A stretch of 64,000 nt of DNA from an uncultured Myxococcales bacterium (GTDB lineage: Bacteria > Myxococcota_A > UBA9042 > CAIXZC01). Both the position numbers and the translations under genes were made by a program. The first letter of the stretch is position 1; every line of letters starts with the position of its first letter. Shown here one piece after another: positions 60,301 to 64,000 of this stretch. Under the pieces are notes generated by a model. The model saw only the letters and a program-made list of their open reading frames with translations, searched no databases and was not told the DNA's origin. The stretch covers positions 62,001 through 126,000 of the forward strand of contig CAITUV010000007.1 in NCBI GenBank assembly GCA_903895725.1, given 5' to 3'.

Positions 60301-61198
60301 GGTTCGTGTGGCTGCACCCCGATTCCCCACCGCACGTGTCCGTAGTGCACTCGTTGCCGTCGTCGCACAGGTTGACGTAGCTGCCTCCCACCTGGAGCGG
60401 CTCGTCTGTGTCGCCGTCACAGTCATCGTCCGCACCGTTGCAGGTCTCCTCGGCCGGGACCGCAGCATCGCAGTCCGCGAGCCCTGCGTCGGTGCAGGTC
60501 CTCTTGCCCGTGCAGGTTCCCTGCCCGTTGGTGACCTCGCAGGCAGTCCACAGACCGGCCTCCACGGCATGGGCACTGCAAGGGCAGACCCCCATGTCCG
60601 AGATGCACTGGGTGACCTCGCTCCCTCCGACGGTTTCGGCCTGCCCGCACGAGAACCCCCAGGGACAATCCTCGTCCGTCTTGCAGCTACCCCCGCAGAA
60701 GCTTCCCTGCGGCCCGTAACGCAGGCAGACGTCATCGGCTCCCTGCGTCGAACAGTCCGCATCCGAATTGCACGGCTTGCACAGGTTGGCATGATCCGAC
60801 AGGCAGACGAATACCGGATCCGGTCCCGTCGCTCCGAGCAGCCTGCACGACCAGCCGGCCGGGCACTCCTCCTGACACGAGTCGGTACACACCGGCTCTC
60901 CCAGGTGCTCCACGCAGTAGCCGGACAGGCAGTCCTCGTTCACTTCGCAGGGATCCAGGAAGCATCCGTCACCGGGCTTGCAGGTCGGCTCGATCGGAAG
61001 GTCCACGGTCTCGCCGTCTGGTCCCGCGGGCAGAAGCTCGACCTCCTCGGAGGGCAACGTGTCGGGGAGCGTGACGGACTCCGAAGCCGCGAGGTCGGGC
61101 ACGTCGGTGACCACCTCCACGCCAACCTGACTGGCCGGGGAAGAACAGGCAACGACGACCATGGCAGCCAGGAATCCAGGAACGGCCAGTCTCAGCAT
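57359..61198 (-). CDS. Giant Cys-rich lipoprotein with glycine-rich tip
   Basis: The 1279 residues start with lipobox VVAC (Cys18) and an acidic linker, then the Cys-rich N-terminal module shared with proteins at 3938, 15578 and 19112 (about 65-260), ending in MopE-like DDDCDGDTDE. A long array of CDDSNPCTDDSCD..AGC repeats fills about 275-880, including two nearly identical 51-residue units. A Trp/Cys segment (about 880-985) and a CG.DGCGG.CG module precede a glycine-rich domain (about 1023-1279) of the ALK-related type, with IEAWGAEGGK, LVAAGGGGGAG, GGGGGYSGGGPGG and GGGGGSFNPG. ATG 61198 has GAGGTG upstream and a consensus promoter. A surface adhesin is inferred. It shares stalk and tip design with the 19112 protein. 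Confidence 0.85.
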   Translation of the reverse strand: MLRLAVPGFLAAMVVVACSSPASQVGVEVVTDVPDLAASESVTLPDTLPSEEVELLPAGPDGETVDLPIEPTCKPGDGCFLDPCEVNEDCLSGYCVEHLGEPVCTDSCQEECPAGWSCRLLGATGPDPVFVCLSDHANLCKPCNSDADCSTQGADDVCLRYGPQGSFCGGSCKTDEDCPWGFSCGQAETVGGSEVTQCISDMGVCPCSAHAVEAGLWTACEVTNGQGTCTGKRTCTDAGLADCDAAVPAEETCNGADDDCDGDTDEPLQVGGSYVNLCDDGNECTTDTCGGESGCSHTNLDGGECKDGNTCTVGDHCKDGLCIGNPVLCDDDNPCTDDACDGTGGCLFQNNAVACDDGDPCSVGDTCSQGACGGIAIPCDCQEDEDCAALEDGDLCNGTLFCDLGEWPYQCDVVPGSEVECPQPEGIDAPCLAASCDPSTGKCSLVAAHQGAACNDADACTVGEHCAAGTCSAGTAANCADDNPCTEDSCDSDAGCLHLANSASCEDGSLCTVGDTCADGSCVPGTKALDCNDGNACTADSCDAKTGCLHKAADGACDDGNACTDGDACNAGICVPGPALTCKDDNVCTTDSCNPKAGCVFTMNQAPCDDGNLCTQGDHCELGACIGSFPLSCNDGNACTDDACDPKVGCAFKPNQAACNDGSVCTTGDTCSAGWCKPGLALDCDDSNPCTDDSCDPKAGCVHTPNTAPCSDMDACSAGDTCGAGVCVPGNAVSCDDSNPCTDDACDKLAGCKHVNNAAACNDGSACTTGDTCAAGACVGGPAPSCDDSNPCTDDSCDKLAGCKHVNNAAACNDGSACTTADTCAAGACVGGPAPSCDDSNPCTDDSCDKATGCAHVNNTAACPGGQCSGGTCVPECNPVVYGTAGIGVNNGWTCSNVCSTFGATTVNWISMQEQIDYCQSLHPGASSFAADPNNFSYPIYEPQNNLCKVNKDGKASQNYAGNGTPQYGDQILCRCLKNCPCTPKCAGKVCGDDGCGGVCGTCESGKSCQNGACVVCPSGSTTFTYSGSIASWVIPQCLSQITIEAWGAEGGKNTDNGGHLGGKGARMKGTFIVSGGATLRILVGGKGEDVISNAGGGGGSFVWVDSNSQLLVAAGGGGGAGYDNAGIDGTTNANGTHGNGLPAGGGVDGNGGTAPAGYDYTGGGGAGWKSNGNAGKTTASCSLATPAKRPLEGGDGGLFGGTHANDGNGGFGGGGGGQGGCTVSGGAGGGGGYSGGGPGGYLAPLIRGGGGGGSFNPGSNPSNSAGVQTGNGKVVISW
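58694..58999 (-). repeat. 153-bp intragenic tandem duplication
   Basis: Two 153-bp units (58847-58999 and 58694-58846) encode 51-residue copies beginning SCDDSNPCTDD and ending VGGPAP. They differ at only a few positions, and a partial third copy follows. It points to recent expansion. Confidence 0.85.
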
Positions 61199-61227
61199 GA
61201 GGCACCTCGTGGGAAAGACTTGGGAGC

Positions 61228-61256
61228 ATCCTACCCCAACCGGGGGGGGCGGACAA
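61228..61256 (-). promoter_or_regulatory. Promoter of the 61198 lipoprotein gene
   Basis: On the minus strand TTGTCC (61251-61256), 17 bases, TAGGAT (61228-61233). The spacer contains a C8 run that could slip. A 9-bp minisatellite abuts it upstream. Confidence 0.5.
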
Positions 61257-61262
61257 CCGCGG

Positions 61263-61316
61263 ATAGGACGTATAGGACGCATAGGACCTATAGGACGCAT
61301 GGAAGGCATGGGACGC
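61263..61316. repeat. 9-bp minisatellite upstream of a promoter
   Basis: Six 9-bp units based on ATAGGACGC (last two degenerate, ATGGAAGGC and ATGGGACGC) start six bases beyond the -35 element of the 61198 gene. Confidence 0.9.
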
Positions 61317-61425
61317 GGCGCGGATCTAGGGGGTGGGTTTGACTGGCGGCCGAGGGGGCTACTCGGCTGCTCATGCTAGGAATCCAATCCCGCGATAGCG
61401 GCCTTTCGTCCCGGTGGGGGGGCGG

Positions 61426-64000
61426 TTACGAAGCCCCCCAGTGGATCTTCAGCCGGTATGGCCACGGGCCGAAGTCTTTGTCCACTGTCTTCGGCATCAC
61501 CTCGAACAGGAACAGCTTGGTGCCCGGATGCTGCGCATCGGGACATGGGGTCGAGTTGTGGCAGTAGATGCTGTCGCTCCCCACGTTCTTCGAATCCCAT
61601 GTCGTGAGGTACTGCCACGCAGCGCCGTTGGGGTAGTAGATGTGCATGACGAGGTCGTAGTCCGCCGGCCCGGCCAGCAGGTCCAGGGTGGCGTACACCT
61701 GGGTCCCCTTGGCGTAGTAGAAATCCCGATCCCCCTTGGTGCCGATCATCGAAACCAGGGAGCGGCTCCATCCATTGGCCGAGTTGTACTTGTCGAGGAA
61801 CCCCTTCATGGGGAAGGCCCTCGAATCCTGGATGGGGTTCGTGCTGGTCGACGGGACAAAGGGGATCGCCCGCCTGTCGTTCGGCTCGAACGGGTCCACG
61901 GAGCCGGTCCGGTAGACCACTCCGGACAGCACCTCCGGCTCGCCGGTGGCCAGGATTCGGGTCGGGTCGTAGGTTCCCTCCCCCAGGGTGTAGCAGTTCA
62001 GCGAGGCGTTGTCGCTGCCCACGAACAGGATGTCGAGCTTTCCGTCGCGGTTCACGTCGGCCAGCGTCGGGTTGCCACCCGGAACGGTGAGGGGGTAACC
62101 GTCCATGATTTGGCCCGCCCTCGAGAGCACGAGGCCGCCCCCCGCAAACGAGATGGTCTCCCAGACGGCGTCGCCGTCCAGATCCGCCGCCCCTCCGGCC
62201 GCGTCCATGAGGAGCCCGGTCGGATCGATCTTGCCCTGGGCGTCGAGAGGCACGAGGCGTGGGGCCGAGCCCAGGGCGGGGAGCGGGTCGAACAGCGTCC
62301 CGTCATACTCCCAGGCAAGCGGCAGGCCGGGGCTGCCGGCATAGCTGTGCCAGTGGAAGAGCTCGAACGAGCCGTCATGGTCCAGGTCCGCAAAGAGGGG
62401 CTGCGGGCCGCCCGTGTAGGCCTTGCCCTGGTTCGGGACCGGGAACTTCTGCGTGGGGTCAACCTTGAGCTTGCCAGTCACCGGGTCATAGACCAGCAGG
62501 TATCCCATGCACGGCGGGGCAGCCGGGCTGTTGCACGTCTGGTACCCGGTTCCCACTACGACCTCGGAGATCCCGTCGCCATCGAGGTCCGCAGCACCGG
62601 GGACGTCCGCGTTGAAGTACGAGCCCGCTGGCGGCGATATCTTGTGGACCGCCTTGGCAGCGCCTTTGCCGTCCCGAAGGATGATGCTCATCTGGTTGTC
62701 GCTCGGGGTCACCACGTCCGCAATCCCGTCGTTGTCGAGGTCGAAGACCACGCCCGTCCTCCAGCCCGTCCCGGGAACCGTGTGCGTCTCGAGGACGGCA
62801 CCCGTGTCTCCGTTCAGGATGCGCACCTTGCCATTCTCAATGAGGACGACATCCTGGGTTCCGTCCAGATCCATGTCCGCGAGCAGCGGGTCCGAGTACT
62901 GCACCGCTGCCGTTGTCTGCCACTTCACGACCCCGGCTTCGGTCAGCACCATGACCTTGCCAGCCCCCTGGACCACGGTCTCGAGCGGATTCGTGCCGTC
63001 GAGCTGAGCCACGCCGACCGAGCCCGAGGTCACTCCGACGTACACGGGCCACTGCCCCGCACAGATCTTGGCGCAAGCATAGTCCGAGAACTTGGCGTTG
63101 CAGTCGTTGAGGATGCCGTCACACAGCTCCGGGGCCCCGGGATAGACCGTCGCATTGGAGTCGTTGCAGTCGGTGGCCGTCAGCGAGTAGCCGTCGGGCG
63201 GTGCTTCGCCCTTTCCGTCACCGTCCTCGTCGGGAAGACAGCTCTTGATCCCCGAGGTCCCCTTGGCACCGAAGCCATCTCCGTCCATGTCGACGTAGAC
63301 CGTGACCAGCGGGAGCCCGTCGTCGGCCACGCCGTTGCAGTTGTCGTCGATCTTGTTGCAGGTCTCCGGCGCACCGGGGCTGATGGTGCCGTTGAAGTCG
63401 TTGCAGTCGGTCCCGGAATCCACGTAGCCCCCCGGTGCCGAGCAGGCATCGAGCTTGTCGTTGGGGGTTCCGTAGCCGTCCTGGTCGTTGTCCTTGTAGA
63501 ACGTCTTCTTCGTTCCTTCGTCCGCCTGACCGCTGCAGTTGTCATCCAGACCGTTGCACGTCTCTGCCGCGGACGGGAAGATCGTCGCGGACGAGTCGTT
63601 GCAGTCGCCCGGGACACTGGCGGAGTAGTCGCCCGTCGCCTTGCACAGGCACTTCGAAGCTCCCACAACTCCGTACCCGTCGCCGTCCTTGTCCAGGTAC
63701 ATCGTATCGCAGCCGAGCGCTCCCTCCTCGTCCGAGGCCAGGTCGCAGTCGTTGTCCTTGCCGTCGCACTGTTCCGTTCCGCCCGGCTTCGACAGCGGAT
63801 CTGCGTCGTCGCAGTCCCCGGGGGCTGCCGCATATCCCTTGGGATTGCCGCACAGGCACTCGGTCTGACCCGCACCGTAGCCGTCGAAATCCTTGTCCGG
63901 GAACAGCTCGTTGCAGCCGAGGGAGCCGGCCTCGTCCACGTCCCCGTCGCAGTCGTCATCCTTGCTGTTGCACCATTCGTTTGCCCCGGGATGGATCGCA
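61426..64000 (-). CDS. Partial MopE/FG-GAP/PPC protein, N-terminus off the edge
   Basis: The frame is open to the right edge (857 residues visible, in phase through ...NSKDDDCDGDVDEAG), so the start lies beyond 64000. Residues about 1-290 are MopE-type DNDCDL/DDNCSG/DDNCNG repeats separated by DKDGDGYG and PGDC.D motifs. About 295-690 is an FG-GAP or VCBS-like seven-blade region, with LLADMDLDGTQDVV, VFDLDNDGIADVV, ADLDGDGISEVV and LFADLDHDGSFELF calcium-loop repeats. The last 150 residues, from DPFEPNDRRAIP, form a pre-peptidase C-terminal (PPC)-like domain ending at a TAG/TGA stop near 61426. It is probably a secreted surface protein. No membrane anchor is visible in the window. Confidence 0.85.
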   Translation of the reverse strand, partial: AIHPGANEWCNSKDDDCDGDVDEAGSLGCNELFPDKDFDGYGAGQTECLCGNPKGYAAAPGDCDDADPLSKPGGTEQCDGKDNDCDLASDEEGALGCDTMYLDKDGDGYGVVGASKCLCKATGDYSASVPGDCNDSSATIFPSAAETCNGLDDNCSGQADEGTKKTFYKDNDQDGYGTPNDKLDACSAPGGYVDSGTDCNDFNGTISPGAPETCNKIDDNCNGVADDGLPLVTVYVDMDGDGFGAKGTSGIKSCLPDEDGDGKGEAPPDGYSLTATDCNDSNATVYPGAPELCDGILNDCNAKFSDYACAKICAGQWPVYVGVTSGSVGVAQLDGTNPLETVVQGAGKVMVLTEAGVVKWQTTAAVQYSDPLLADMDLDGTQDVVLIENGKVRILNGDTGAVLETHTVPGTGWRTGVVFDLDNDGIADVVTPSDNQMSIILRDGKGAAKAVHKISPPAGSYFNADVPGAADLDGDGISEVVVGTGYQTCNSPAAPPCMGYLLVYDPVTGKLKVDPTQKFPVPNQGKAYTGGPQPLFADLDHDGSFELFHWHSYAGSPGLPLAWEYDGTLFDPLPALGSAPRLVPLDAQGKIDPTGLLMDAAGGAADLDGDAVWETISFAGGGLVLSRAGQIMDGYPLTVPGGNPTLADVNRDGKLDILFVGSDNASLNCYTLGEGTYDPTRILATGEPEVLSGVVYRTGSVDPFEPNDRRAIPFVPSTSTNPIQDSRAFPMKGFLDKYNSANGWSRSLVSMIGTKGDRDFYYAKGTQVYATLDLLAGPADYDLVMHIYYPNGAAWQYLTTWDSKNVGSDSIYCHNSTPCPDAQHPGTKLFLFEVMPKTVDKDFGPWPYRLKIHWGAS

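Overview
The window is GC-rich, densely packed bacterial DNA. It is dominated by large secreted, cysteine-rich and beta-helical surface proteins. Features pointing to Myxococcota (the former deltaproteobacterial myxobacteria and relatives) are: 14 predicted lipoproteins built from MopE-type DNDCDG repeats, DUF4215 'CGDG..ECDDGN' repeats, 'CDDGNPCT.D.CD...GC' repeats and 'CG.DGCGGSCG' modules; two MYXO-CTERM-like C-terminal tails; an M64 metallopeptidase; a Hanks-type Ser/Thr kinase; and an FHA/sigma54 activator. I cannot resolve the order or genus. No tRNA, rRNA, CRISPR array, transposase or phage gene was seen.

Layout. 0-15 kb: a partial gene at the left edge, a membrane-anchored propeller-like protein, a DUF2284 protein, a fibre-like secreted protein in an operon with a Cys-rich lipoprotein, a divergent Cys-rich lipoprotein, glycogen phosphorylase, an M64 peptidase lipoprotein, a beta-helix protein and a YigZ/IMPACT protein. 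15-23 kb: a gap with a 51-bp tandem repeat, then two giant convergent MopE-type lipoproteins, one of which carries TSP1-like and glycine-rich domains. 23-41.4 kb: a co-directional block with a MYXO-CTERM-like protein, a beta-helix lipoprotein, a transmembrane Ser/Thr kinase with a predicted seven-bladed external propeller, three paralogous giant beta-helix lipoproteins and a matrixin-like protein with a ruined active site. 41.2-46.6 kb: a Cys-rich lipoprotein on the minus strand whose 3' end collides with the last beta-helix gene, divergent from an FHA/sigma54 activator. 46.9-64 kb: a small membrane protein, a DUF4215 array tipped by a C-type lectin domain, a second copy of the 12.7-kb beta-helix protein, a TIGR03790 protein, a Cys-rich/beta-helix lipoprotein, a membrane metallophosphoesterase, a giant Cys-rich lipoprotein with a glycine-rich tip, and a partial MopE/FG-GAP/PPC protein at the right edge.

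How it may work together (inference). Most products share one plan: a signal or lipobox, an acidic linker, a Cys-rich stalk and a variable tip (lectin, TSP1, glycine-rich, jelly-roll, beta-helix, FG-GAP). They look like a repertoire of adhesive or recognition proteins on the cell surface. Regulation is visible. Many genes have TTGnnn-N16/18-TAnnnT promoters, while the Cys-rich lipoprotein at 44.9 kb has a textbook sigma54 promoter (CTGGCACG-N4-TTGCT) facing the FHA/sigma54 activator. Because FHA domains bind phosphothreonine and a sensor kinase lies about 15 kb away, a kinase-to-FHA-activator circuit controlling surface proteins is a plausible testable system.
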